A stretch of DNA of 64,000 bases from Actinophytocola algeriensis (GCF_014203735.1 NZ_JACHJQ010000002.1:1177224-1241223), one strand, 5' to 3'. Shown: positions 45,036 to 53,326, counted from the first letter of the stretch. Program-made: numbers and translations. Notes: generated by a model from the letters alone, not told the origin.

Positions 45036-46186
45036 GTGTTCAGCCGGACTATGTCGGAGCGGATTTCGCCGCGGCGGAGTTCGAACAACGCGCGACCCGG
45101 GTACGCGCGGTACTGCGGGAACGGGGGCTCGGCGCGCTGGTGACGACCGGGGCGGAGGACATCTATTACCTGCTGGGGCTGAACTTCCAGGGTTATTCCT
45201 CGTTTTCCCTGCTCGTGCTCCCCGCCATCGGTCCGCTGATCCTCGTGGCCAGGACGATGGAGCGGCACACCATCCAGTACCAGGCGCCGGACGTGAAACA
45301 CGTCGGTTACGGCGACGACGAGGACCCGGCGCGGGCGGTGCTCGCCGCGGTGGCCGAGACCAGCGGCGACATCGGCGTGGACCGGCGGGCGATGTCGTTG
45401 CCCGTCGACATCTGGGAACGCGTGGCCGCCGGGTCCGGGCACCGGGTGTGGCGGGACGGCTCCGGTCTCCTGCCGGCGGTCCGGGCGGTCAAGTCACCCG
45501 CCGAGATCGCCCACGTGCGGGCGGCCGCCGCCATCTCGGACGCTGCGGTCGCCGCCGGTGTCGCCGCGACCCGGGCGGGTGTGTCGGAACGCTCGGTCGC
45601 CGCCGCGATCCACCACGAACTCGTCGAGCGGGGCAGCGAGTACCCGGGCTTCGCCCCGTTCGTGCGCGGCACCGACATCCTGCACCACGAGCACATCACC
45701 TGGCAGGACCGGCCGGTGCGGTCGGGGCAGGGCCTGTTGTTCGAGCTGTCCGCGAGTGTCTACCGCTACCACGCGCCTCTGACCAGGATGGTCTACGCCG
45801 ACCGCCTCCCACCCGGCGTCGCGGCCGCGGCGGCGACCGCGCTGGCCGGGCTCGACGCGATCACGCGGGCGCTTCGTCCCGGCGTGCTGAGCGGCGACGT
45901 CTACACCGCGTGGGAGGACACCGTGGGTGGTCCGGGACGCCACCACTGCGGGTACCTGATCGGTGTCGCGTTCCCGCCGAGCTGGTTCGGCGGCAGCGGC
46001 ATCACCGGGCTGCGCGACGGCAGCGCACTGACCGTCGCGGAGGGCATGGTCTTCCACGTGATGTCGTGGATCCTCGGCGAGAACGCGGGCCAGTACTGCC
46101 TGTCCGACACTGCCCTGGTCACCGCGACAGGGTGTGAGCTGCTGACCCGCGCTCCACGCGAACCTGTCGTGCGGCAGGCCGGATGA
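45032..46186 (+). CDS. M24 family hydrolase, ectoine hydrolase (DoeA/EutD)-like
   Basis: 384 residues with the creatinase/prolidase two-domain layout. The N-terminal domain has TTGAEDIYYLLGLNFQGYSS; the C-terminal pita-bread domain has FELSASVYRYHAPLTRMVY and CGYLIGVAFPPSWFGG. In true M24 peptidases the first of these carries metal-binding Asp residues; here the Asp positions are replaced, as in DoeA/EutD-type ectoine hydrolases, which open a cyclic amidine. So it is unlikely to be an ordinary Xaa-Pro peptidase. It is translationally coupled to the StrR-like gene, which puts it in the cluster. A role on an amide or amidine of the product or precursor is inference. Confidence 0.75.
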   Translation: MSVQPDYVGADFAAAEFEQRATRVRAVLRERGLGALVTTGAEDIYYLLGLNFQGYSSFSLLVLPAIGPLILVARTMERHTIQYQAPDVKHVGYGDDEDPARAVLAAVAETSGDIGVDRRAMSLPVDIWERVAAGSGHRVWRDGSGLLPAVRAVKSPAEIAHVRAAAAISDAAVAAGVAATRAGVSERSVAAAIHHELVERGSEYPGFAPFVRGTDILHHEHITWQDRPVRSGQGLLFELSASVYRYHAPLTRMVYADRLPPGVAAAAATALAGLDAITRALRPGVLSGDVYTAWEDTVGGPGRHHCGYLIGVAFPPSWFGGSGITGLRDGSALTVAEGMVFHVMSWILGENAGQYCLSDTALVTATGCELLTRAPREPVVRQAG

Positions 46187-46190
46187 CCCC

Positions 46191-46248
46191 GCCGGGCGAC
46201 ACCGCCGCGGGGGTGGCACCCGGCGGCGGTCACCCCCGCTCGCCCGGC
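46191..46248. terminator. Strong hairpin between convergent M24 and GT8 genes, bidirectional terminator
   Basis: Nested inverted repeats: outer arms GCCGGGCGA (46191-46199) and TCGCCCGGC (46240-46248), and inner arms GCGGGGGTG (46207-46215) and CACCCCCGC (46231-46239). The hairpin begins 5 nt after the M24 stop and its right arm lies in the last codons of the GT8 gene. It can work in both directions and separates the two operons. Confidence 0.7.
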
Positions 46249-47102
46249 CGCCACCTGGCCCACGCCGTCCGGTCCAGGTGCTCGTAGAAGAGGTCGCTCA
46301 TCGGCCCGCGCCTGCCGTCGACGTGCCACGGCTTGTCCGCGCTGGAGAAGTGCACGACCTTCGGTGCGCGCACCGCGGCCGCGTACCGCTCCGGGAGCGT
46401 GTACGCCAGCCCGAGCCGCGCCGCCATCTCGATGGTGCCGACGACCATCGTGAGGATGTTCCACTCCGGCTCGAGGCGTAGCCAGTCCCCCTTCAGGATC
46501 ACGTTCACCGCCTCCTCGTCCGGGTTCTCGATCTCCTCCCGGTACTTGCGGCAGTACGCCAGCGCTTCGGACATCACACCGAGCCGTCTGCACTCCGCCG
46601 GGTCCACGAGCATCACGCCCGCGTTGAAGTACGGCGTGCTCCGCGCGACGCCCATCTCGACCCACCGCCTGGCCTCCGGTTTGACGTCGAACCGCCGCAT
46701 GATGGGGTCCTGGACCGCGCCGACTGCCTTGCCGTCGAGCGGGGTCCTGCGCAGTTCCCACAGGTCCGTGCGGACGATCGTGTCCGCGTCGAGCACGACG
46801 TACGGTTCGTCGTCCTCGATCAGCGACGGGATCAGCAGCTTCAGGTACGGCGTCACGCTCCAGTGCTCGAGGTCGGGCAGACCGTCGAGCAGGGACCGCG
46901 CCGTCCTGATCACCTCGACGTGGAGCCCAGGGCAGGACTCGAGCACCCTGCCCAGGACCTCGTCGGCGAAGCGTGGCGTCACGATCGTGACGGTGATGTG
47001 CTCGAGGTCGGAGGTGTGTGCCGCCAACGAGTGCAGCGACACGGCGAGCGCCATCGCGTAGTTGTCGTCGACGGTGTACACGACCCGCAGTCGTTCGGTC
47101 AT
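46230..47102 (-). CDS. Family 8 glycosyltransferase of the second operon
   Basis: 290 residues: LRVVYTVDDNYAMALAVSL at the start, DxD in VVLDADTIV, FNAGVMLVDP, and HFSSADKPW with the metal His present (Gly of HxxG replaced by Ser). It ends YEHLDRTAWARWRP, the tail shared by all GT8 proteins of the window. The longer frame upstream is not used: ATG 47100-47102 is the family start and lies 5 nt after the DUF885 stop. It forms a two-gene operon with DUF885 copy 2. Confidence 0.87.
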   Translation of the reverse strand: MTERLRVVYTVDDNYAMALAVSLHSLAAHTSDLEHITVTIVTPRFADEVLGRVLESCPGLHVEVIRTARSLLDGLPDLEHWSVTPYLKLLIPSLIEDDEPYVVLDADTIVRTDLWELRRTPLDGKAVGAVQDPIMRRFDVKPEARRWVEMGVARSTPYFNAGVMLVDPAECRRLGVMSEALAYCRKYREEIENPDEEAVNVILKGDWLRLEPEWNILTMVVGTIEMAARLGLAYTLPERYAAAVRAPKVVHFSSADKPWHVDGRRGPMSDLFYEHLDRTAWARWRPGERG

Positions 47103-47107
47103 GGTCG

Positions 47108-48739
47108 TCAGCTCCCGGTGTCCGTGTCGTCGGTGTGCGCGAGCCCGTCCCGGTAGTAGCGCAGTGCCGTGGACAGCGGGACGTTGCCACAGGCCACGAG
47201 CCGGTCGTGGAACTCCTTCAGTGCCGGGCGGCCCGTGCCCACCTCGCGCCGCCACGCGCGGATGCGTGACTTGCCGAGCGCGTACATGGCGCCGCCCGGG
47301 TCGGCGGCCACGATCACGACCTCGCGCGCCGCGCGTTCCGCCGACCACCCGCACAGCGCCATCGCCCGCGTGACCGAAGCACCGAAGGACGTTCGTCCCA
47401 TGTGGACGGCGAGGAAGACGAGGAGCCGGGTCGTGGCCTCCAACGCGGACCGCAGTTGCGCGACCTCGACGAGCGGGCGGCCCTCCGCGAGCCCCCGCTC
47501 GATCGCCAGCTCCTCGACGTAGTGCCCCCACCCCTCGGTGAACGCGGGGAACCACGGCACGCAGGCCCGCAGCACGCTCGGGCCCCTGGTGACCGCTTCG
47601 ATCTGGACGTAGTGACCCGGCACGGCCTCGTGGACCGCGATGACCTCGAGCATGGGGTCGTTGAGGAACCGGACGCGCACGTCACCGTGTCCGCTGTCCG
47701 GCTCCGGCACCCAGAGCACGTGCGGCGCGCGGTCTCGCGCCAGTGGCGGGGAGATGCTGAACTCCACCCTGGCGGCGCCGGTGAGCCGCGGTGCCCGGCG
47801 GACCTCCAGCGGCGTCGCGGTGTCGACGGACACCACGTCGGCGCGGGCCCAGAACTCCCGCAGCCTGGCGATGGTCGCGGTGAGGACGTCCGGCACGGGC
47901 GCGGCGGAGACCTCCGCACGCAGCAGGTCGAACGCCTCGCCGCGACCGGACACGCCGAGCCGGGCCGCGAGGGCGTCGAGCCGGGCGACCAGCGCGGCAA
48001 CCTCGGTCTCGGCGTGGTCGAGCAGTTCCTCCGCCTGCTGGTCGACGCCCTGCGTCACCTGGAGGAACTCGTCGAGCAACTCGGGGCCGTACAACAGGTT
48101 CGCGGGCTCGGCGGCCGCCACCGCTTCCGCGTACCGCCTGCACGCCGCCGCGGCCTCGGCGGCGGCCACCGCGATGCCGTCCTCCGCGTATCCGGAGTGG
48201 TCGCGCGCCACCACGCGGCCGACGTCCTCGAGTCGTGCCGCCTGCGCGCGGGCGTACTCGATCCCGATGAGCCGTTCACCGGCCGGGAGGCGGTCGGCGA
48301 CCGTGCCGGCGGCCTGTTCGAGGAAACGTGGCAGGCCGGCCAGTTGTGCGCGCAGCGCGGCCATGCGGTCGACGAGCGACGGGTGCCCGGCGTCGGGAAG
48401 ACCGGGCACGTCCGTGGCGCCGAGCCACGTCAGCGGGCCCGGCCAGGCGCGGCCGAGCGCGGCGGCGGGGAACCGTTCGCTGCCGAGGACGTGGACGGCC
48501 GCGTCCAGGTCGGCACGCAGCTCGGGGTCGGCCGTGGCTGGCAGCGCGGCCAGCTCGGCACGCGCGGTGGCCAGCAGGTCGTCGAGCGCACCGACCGGGT
48601 GCGGACCCACCTCGGGCAGCACACCGTCGAACTCGTGGCTGCCCGCCCGCCTGGCGACGTGGGGGTGGTGGGAGAAGATGTGATCCACCACTGAGGACAC
48701 CGCGGCGTTCGCGGTCCCGATGTCGGCCTGTGTGCTCAT
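47108..48739 (-). CDS. DUF885 metallohydrolase-like protein (copy 2)
   Basis: 543 residues, closely similar over the whole length to the protein at 9534-11159 (shared blocks: HPHVARRAGSH, AELAALPATADPELRADLDA, YGPELLDEFLQVTQGVDQ, LWVPEPDS, CVPWFPAFTEGWGHYVEEL, MALCGWSAERAAREV). The metal site is HEAVPGHYVQ plus the Glu in TEGWGHY. Two near-full-length copies in one cluster suggest two similar steps or two product parts. ATG 48737-48739 is used; AAAGGAGG lies about 12 nt upstream, a little far. First gene of its operon. Confidence 0.8.
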   Translation of the reverse strand: MSTQADIGTANAAVSSVVDHIFSHHPHVARRAGSHEFDGVLPEVGPHPVGALDDLLATARAELAALPATADPELRADLDAAVHVLGSERFPAAALGRAWPGPLTWLGATDVPGLPDAGHPSLVDRMAALRAQLAGLPRFLEQAAGTVADRLPAGERLIGIEYARAQAARLEDVGRVVARDHSGYAEDGIAVAAAEAAAACRRYAEAVAAAEPANLLYGPELLDEFLQVTQGVDQQAEELLDHAETEVAALVARLDALAARLGVSGRGEAFDLLRAEVSAAPVPDVLTATIARLREFWARADVVSVDTATPLEVRRAPRLTGAARVEFSISPPLARDRAPHVLWVPEPDSGHGDVRVRFLNDPMLEVIAVHEAVPGHYVQIEAVTRGPSVLRACVPWFPAFTEGWGHYVEELAIERGLAEGRPLVEVAQLRSALEATTRLLVFLAVHMGRTSFGASVTRAMALCGWSAERAAREVVIVAADPGGAMYALGKSRIRAWRREVGTGRPALKEFHDRLVACGNVPLSTALRYYRDGLAHTDDTDTGS

Positions 48740-48873
48740 GGGACACTCGCCCTCCTTTCCTGTGACGACCGCAGGGCAGGGGCAGAGAGAACGAATTGAC
48801 CGGCTATCCCCCATTGTGCCGAGGAGTTCCCCCTCGCCATTTCTTGACGAGTTCCCGGCAACGATCTCCAGCC

Positions 48874-48902
48874 AAGTTATGCGGACCACTACCGAGTGTC
48901 AA
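48874..48902 (-). promoter_or_regulatory. Promoter of the DUF885-GT8 operon
   Basis: Minus strand TTGACA (48897-48902), 17-nt spacer, TAACTT (48874-48879). Start of transcription would fall near 48867, giving a leader of about 128 nt. Same -35 and spacing as the NRPS operon promoter, with a -10 that differs at one base (TAGCTT there). Adenine/thymine-richer than the surroundings. Confidence 0.65.
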
Positions 48903-49289
48903 GGGCCGTATCGGGGTTCCAGAAAAGGCAAACACATGAGCAGGAATGCGCGAACCGGAACTGGGGACATTACCCAGTCGAACACTCGTTGACCTGCTTC
49001 GGGCAATCGGCCAGAATGGGTGACCCGGCGCACGCGTGAAAGCGCCTGACCGGGGTACGTGGCGGGCAGCGCCGATCCCGAGGCGCAGGCGCGGGAGGTG
49101 CTGCTGCGGGACTCCGAGGTGCGCACCGAGGTCCCCGGCGCCGCGCCCGACACCGTCGCCGGTGTCCTGCTACCGCTTGATCTCCCGATCGACCCGGACT
49201 GCCGCTCTCAGCTCCCGGGAAGATCTTCATGCCCACCTCACGACAGCCGACTCCTCCGCACCCAGCCGTCACCGCGGTCCGTCCAAGTC
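48903..49289. other. Region beyond the cluster boundary without recognisable genes
   Basis: About 390 bases. A plus-strand frame from 49059 (VAGSADPEAQAREVLLRDSE at its start) looks protein-like for about 45 codons and may be a gene fragment, but I cannot name its family. The rest is unstructured. Confidence 0.4.
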
Positions 49290-49560
49290 AGTGCTCCGCG
49301 CCCTGACGGAGCGGGTAGCCCGAGGTTGTCGCCGGCCGCGGCCCAGCTCGCCAGTAGGCGCAGGGCGTCCTGCGTGGGCGATCCGGGCTCGGTGGTGTAG
49401 GTGAGAAGGCTCTGGCCGGAGTCGGCGGGCAGCGCCAAGGAGTTTGACGCCGCTGGTGTGGATGCGGACGTTGTGCGCGGCCAGCGGCGGCGGAACTCAT
49501 CGCCGCGGGTGGAGAGCGCGATGGGCAGCGCCGTACCCGCCACTGTGTGATAGCCGCGGA
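49290..49560 (-). pseudogene. XRE/MmyB-type regulator, C-terminal remnant
   Basis: Read on the minus strand across frameshifts: LSTRGDEFRRRW, then in another frame AAHNVRIHTSGVK, then LALPADSGQSLLTYTTEPGS followed by PTQDALRLLASWAA. This is the ligand-binding end of MmyB-like regulators (EFRxxWAAHNVRxH...PGSPSxDALRLLASWA). The DNA-binding half is missing and at least two frame changes and a deletion are needed. Confidence 0.6.
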
Positions 49561-49649
49561 GTTGGTCGAAGGCGAAGCCGATTTCTACCAGGGCCAGGCA
49601 GACGGCCGGCCACCGTCGACGTACGACCAGTGAAGGCACTCCAGGGCGA

Positions 49650-49800
49650 TCACGACGACGCCCCGTTCCCGCACGCCAGAAGCTCACGCAGGAAGTCACG
49701 GACCGGTTCGATCGCCACGCCCGTGCCGTCGAGCACGACCCACGGCAGATCCGCCGCGCCAGTTGGCCGAACCGAGCCGCTGCGCGCGACAACGAGCTCC
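49650..49800 (-). pseudogene. Tyrosine recombinase (integrase) N-terminal remnant
   Basis: The minus strand reads DLPWVVLDGTGVAIEPVRDF then LRELLACGNG before a frameshift and stop. This matches the N-terminus of actinobacterial phage/transposon tyrosine recombinases (LPxLVxDxDGxPVxPVxxFLRDLxACGNSPxT). Only about 35 residues remain; the catalytic domain is gone. Confidence 0.5.
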
Positions 49801-49919
49801 GCGACAGAACGACCGCCGCCTCATCTTCTACGTCCAGTGCCGTCGATGCCGCTCCTCACGGTCGAGCGAGAGGACATCAGCGTCAGCGCCATCACCGTGC
49901 GCTCGGGGGGACGATACGC

Positions 49920-50022
49920 CAGTAGTGCGGTCAACAAGACAAGCCAGAATGTTGCATCAGGCCAGGATCGAACAGGGCATGCGGGTACTGGAGGTCGGGT
50001 CTGGTTGTTGTCAGCCGAGCTG
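49920..50022 (+). pseudogene. Protein-isoaspartate-type methyltransferase fragment
   Basis: A short plus-strand stretch reads ARMLHQARIEQGMRVLEVGS, the SAM-binding motif I (VLEVGSG) with its preceding helix as in PCMT-like methyltransferases. It is cut off at once by the convergent LysR gene. Clearly a remnant. Confidence 0.45.
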
Positions 50023-50023
50023 C

Positions 50024-50935
50024 TCAACCGCGCTTTGAAGCGGCATCGGTCACAAGCTGCCACATTTCATGGTTCCCGCATTCTGCCGTGATCTCAGCCG
50101 TCGCCTGTGCCGCGGCGAAGAAGTCGTCGGCCAGCGGCGAGGTGCGCGACGCCGCCATCGCGACGAATACCTGGTCGGGCGCCAGGTCCGGGACGGGCAC
50201 GTAGCTGATGTCCGGGCGTGAGAAGAACACGGTCTCCGAACGCCCCACGAACGAGATGCCACGGCCGGCCGCGACGTGCTCGAGCTTCTCCTCCACTCCG
50301 CGCACCCGGAGCCCGGAGTCGGGGTGCGGGCGCCTGGTGGGCTGCGTGCTCGCGTCGGCATGCCAGATCAGCGGCTCACCGGCCAGGTCAGCCTCGGTGA
50401 CCTCATCCTTGCCGGCCAGTCGGTGATCGGCGGGCAGCACCACCATGAGGGGCTCGGTGTAGAGCGGAGTCAGGCGCAGGCCGGCCTCGTCGATGGGCAG
50501 CCGCACGTAGCCGACGTCGACGCGGCCGTCGAGCAGCATCGGGGCCTGGTCGTCCCATTCCATTCGCTGCACGTCCACGACTACGTCCGGATGCCGGTCC
50601 TCGAACACCCGCGTTGCCGGGATGACCGGGATGCCGGCCCGAAAGCCGACCACCAGCCGCTGGCCGCCGCGTTCTGCCACGGACACCCGGCGCCGGACCG
50701 CGTGCGCGGAGGCGAGCAGCGGACCGGCGTCGTCCAGCAGCTGTCGGCCCGCGTCAGTCAGCGTCACGCCGTGGCTGTCCCTGGTGAACAGGGAGGCGCC
50801 GAGATCCCGTTCCAGCGCGCGGATCTGCCGGCTGAGCGCCGGCTGCGCGATGTGCAGCTCATCGGCGGCGCGGCCGAAGTGCAGCCTGTCGGCGACGGCG
50901 ACGAAGTAGCGCAGCTTGCGCAGGTCCAGATCCAT
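50024..50935 (-). CDS. LysR-family transcriptional regulator
   Basis: 303 residues, complete. The winged helix-turn-helix is LRKLRYFVAVADRLHFGRAA with DELHIAQPALSRQIRALERDLGASLF; the effector domain begins LVVGFRAGIPVIPATRVFED. It is divergent from the short-chain dehydrogenase at 51156, with a 220-nt space that should contain its operator. LysR proteins usually control the neighbouring divergent gene, so the oxidoreductase group at 51-55 kb is its likely target. ATG at 50933-50935. Confidence 0.9.
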   Translation of the reverse strand: MDLDLRKLRYFVAVADRLHFGRAADELHIAQPALSRQIRALERDLGASLFTRDSHGVTLTDAGRQLLDDAGPLLASAHAVRRRVSVAERGGQRLVVGFRAGIPVIPATRVFEDRHPDVVVDVQRMEWDDQAPMLLDGRVDVGYVRLPIDEAGLRLTPLYTEPLMVVLPADHRLAGKDEVTEADLAGEPLIWHADASTQPTRRPHPDSGLRVRGVEEKLEHVAAGRGISFVGRSETVFFSRPDISYVPVPDLAPDQVFVAMAASRTSPLADDFFAAAQATAEITAECGNHEMWQLVTDAASKRG

Positions 50936-51155
50936 GGGGCCTCCCGGTCCGGCAATGCCTCGAAGGTATCACCACGGCTGAAACAGGTCTTGGACACCCG
51001 CTCAGGCCGGTGGCATCGTTCGTGGGGCCGAGAGAACTCGGTACAAGAATTCGGGATCGGTATTTGATAGCAGGGCCCAAAACCGGGATGAGCACATCAA
51101 GAATCGGGCCTCTTCCGTTCCTGTCTCAGAAACCCATAAATTCAAAGGTGTGATC

Positions 51156-51890
51156 GTGGGAAAGCTCGATGGCAAGGTAGCGGTGATCACCGGTGGATCT
51201 ACCGGTATGGCACTGGCCGGCGCCAAACTGTTCGTCGAGGAAGGAGCGCACGTCTTCATCCAGGCCCGGCGGCAGGAAGCGCTGGACGACGCCGTCAAGC
51301 TGATCGGCCGCAACGTCACCGCCGTTCAGGGTGACGCGGCCGAACTGGGTGACCTGGAGCGCTTGTACGACACCGTCAAGCGGGAAAAGGGCTCGATCGA
51401 CGTGCTGTGGGCCAGCGCCGGGATGGGCGAACCCGCCGTCCTCGGCGAGATCACCGAGGAACAGTTCCACCGCGCCTTCTGGCTCAACGCGCGCGGCACC
51501 CTGTTCACCGTGCAGAAAGCACTGCCGCTGATCAACGACAACGGCTCGATCTTCATGACCGGATCCAGCGCCTCCCTCGGCGCCTTCCCCGGCTGGAGCC
51601 TCTACGCGGGAAGCAAAGCCGTCCAGCAGGCCTGGGCCCGCGTCTGGCTCAACGAACTGCGCGACCGCAAGATCCGGGTCAACGTCCTCACCCCCGGCCA
51701 GGTCGCCACCGCCAAACAGGAAGAACTGTTCGACGAGGCAACCAAGGCCGCATTCGAATCCCTCATCCCCCGCGGAAAGATGGGCCGCCCCGAAGAAATC
51801 GCCACCGTCGCCCTGTTCCTCGCCTCCGACGACTCCAGCTACGTCAACGGCCTGGAACTTGTCACCGACGGCGGCACCACCGCCATCTGA
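51156..51890 (+). CDS. Short-chain dehydrogenase/reductase (classical SDR)
   Basis: 244 residues. NAD(P)-binding TGGSTGMALAGA (usually TGxxxGIG; the third Gly position is changed to Ala), DxAE-like GDAAELGDLE, catalytic Ser in TGSSASLGAFPGW, and Tyr/Lys in YAGSKAVQQAW. The C-terminal VTDGGTTAI is the usual end. GTG 51156 is preferred because AAAGG lies 7 nt upstream; GTG 51150 touches the SD and would be too close. Substrate unknown. Probably regulated by the divergent LysR gene. Confidence 0.88.
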   Translation: MGKLDGKVAVITGGSTGMALAGAKLFVEEGAHVFIQARRQEALDDAVKLIGRNVTAVQGDAAELGDLERLYDTVKREKGSIDVLWASAGMGEPAVLGEITEEQFHRAFWLNARGTLFTVQKALPLINDNGSIFMTGSSASLGAFPGWSLYAGSKAVQQAWARVWLNELRDRKIRVNVLTPGQVATAKQEELFDEATKAAFESLIPRGKMGRPEEIATVALFLASDDSSYVNGLELVTDGGTTAI

Positions 51891-52110
51891 ACCACACATC
51901 AGATCACGGGACGCCCTCGTCCCATGTCCCTGACCTGACCCTCCTGGGAATGGCGGCAGGTTCACGCATCCCAATCCACCGGCGGAAGACGAGCCGGAAA
52001 TGTCAGGAAAGCGCGGCGGTGGCCGGGAACGTGACGGCCGACGCCCTGCGCCTGCCCCGGCACGAACGAGACAGAGCGACACCTCGAGAAACTGGAAGAG
52101 AGCACACCTC

Positions 52111-52734
52111 ATGAGCAGCATCACCCTCATCGGTACGGGGAACATGGCCCGTGCCATCGGCACGCTCGCGGTGGCGGGCGGCAACACCGTCGAGGTCGTG
52201 GGACGCGATCAGTCCAAGGCCGATGATCTGGCCAAGGCTCTGGGCGGCGGCGCGACGACGGGCAAGTGGGGCGCCGTCCCGGCTGGCGACATCGTCATCA
52301 CGGCCCTGTTGTACGACGGTGTCGTTCCGGTCGTCGCCGAGTACGGAGACGCCCTCGCGGACAAGGTCATCGTCGACATCAGCAACCCCTTCAACGCCAC
52401 GTTCGACGGACTGGCCCACAGCGAGGAGACCTCGATCGCGCAGGAAGTCGCCAAGGTGGCCCCGGCCGGCGCCAGCGTGGTGAAGGCATTCAACACCATC
52501 TTCCGCAATGTCCTGGAGAATGGCCGGCCCAACGTCTTCATCGCTGGCGACGATGCTCAGGCCAAGGCGGGCGTGTCGGCATTCATCGAAAGCCTCGAGC
52601 TGCGCCCGCTGGACGTCGGCGGCCTGAAAATGGCGCACTGGCTGGAAGGAATGGGCGTGGTCACGATGGGCCTCGCCGGCAACGGGGTCGGCCACTGGGA
52701 CTTCGCCCTCGGCGTCAACGAATTTACCGGCTGA
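52111..52734 (+). CDS. NADP-binding oxidoreductase, F420-dependent NADP reductase-like (copy 1)
   Basis: 207 residues. The N-terminal Rossmann motif is ITLIGTGNMARAIGTLAVAG, with GRDQSKADDLA after the second strand. ADKVIVDISNPFNATFDG and AGASVVKAFNTIFRNVL are the conserved blocks of the F420:NADP oxidoreductase (FNO) superfamily, and DVGGLKMAHWLEGMG the C-terminal block. It is a paralogue of 53327-53950. ATG 52111 follows GGAAGAGAGCACACCTC. The true cofactor partner is not shown by the sequence. Confidence 0.83.
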   Translation: MSSITLIGTGNMARAIGTLAVAGGNTVEVVGRDQSKADDLAKALGGGATTGKWGAVPAGDIVITALLYDGVVPVVAEYGDALADKVIVDISNPFNATFDGLAHSEETSIAQEVAKVAPAGASVVKAFNTIFRNVLENGRPNVFIAGDDAQAKAGVSAFIESLELRPLDVGGLKMAHWLEGMGVVTMGLAGNGVGHWDFALGVNEFTG

Positions 52735-52859
52735 ACCCCGTGGCCGAGCAGTCGGCGAACAGGGGTGCCGGACGCCCTGACAATGGTTGATGGACCACCG
52801 ACTCGCTGATGTCGGACATCAATGTTGGCGAAAGATCCTGTCAAAGGAGACATCTCGCG

Positions 52860-53219
52860 ATGAAGCTCGGGTTCGTGATTCCCATTGCCGGGCCCGCCGT
52901 CAGCAGTGCTGCTGGCCTGAGTGAATTCAGCCGCGGACTCGAGGACGGCCGCTGCGGGGTCGGCTGGCTCGGGGTCGACGGGCCGGCGCCCGCCCCTTCG
53001 GCCAACAGTCAGGACGAGGGCGCCGACCGCCTGTGGTCGATCGCGCGTCGAGCGGCGGAGGACGCCGGCCGCGATCCCGACGCACTGAAGACGGCCATGC
53101 GGATCAACCTCGAACCGGGCACGTCCGTCGACTCGGTCGCGGACAAGTTGCAGCGGTACGCCGAGGCCGGTGTTGACGAGGCGTACTTCGATGCCTTCCG
53201 CGATGTTCACCAGCCTTGA
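52860..53219 (+). pseudogene. Luciferase-like (F420-dependent) oxidoreductase with large internal deletion
   Basis: The frame is open and has a good ribosome site (AAAGGAGA before ATG 52860), but codes for only 119 residues. The N-terminus MKLGFVIPIAGPAVSSAAG and the C-terminal DPDALKTAMRINLEP with KLQRYAEAGVDEAYFDAF belong to the two ends of LLM-class F420-dependent oxidoreductases of about 280-300 residues. The whole middle of the barrel is missing, replaced by a short GVDGPAPAPSANS joint. It may be translated but should not be active. It lies between the two FNO-like genes. Confidence 0.65.
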
Positions 53220-53326
53220 CCAGCTGCTCGACTTCGCCGGCCAGGTGATCGCGCGTACCGGCCGGTTGTGACCGCCGAAGAAACGGCCACCTGAGGAACG
53301 ACCCCCCAAGGAAGAGAGCACTCACC

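Noticed and set aside
45032-46186. Ordinary Xaa-Pro aminopeptidase
   Set aside because: The metal-binding Asp block is replaced (VYRYHAPLTR) and the GYLIGVAFPPSW block matches ectoine-hydrolase-type proteins better.
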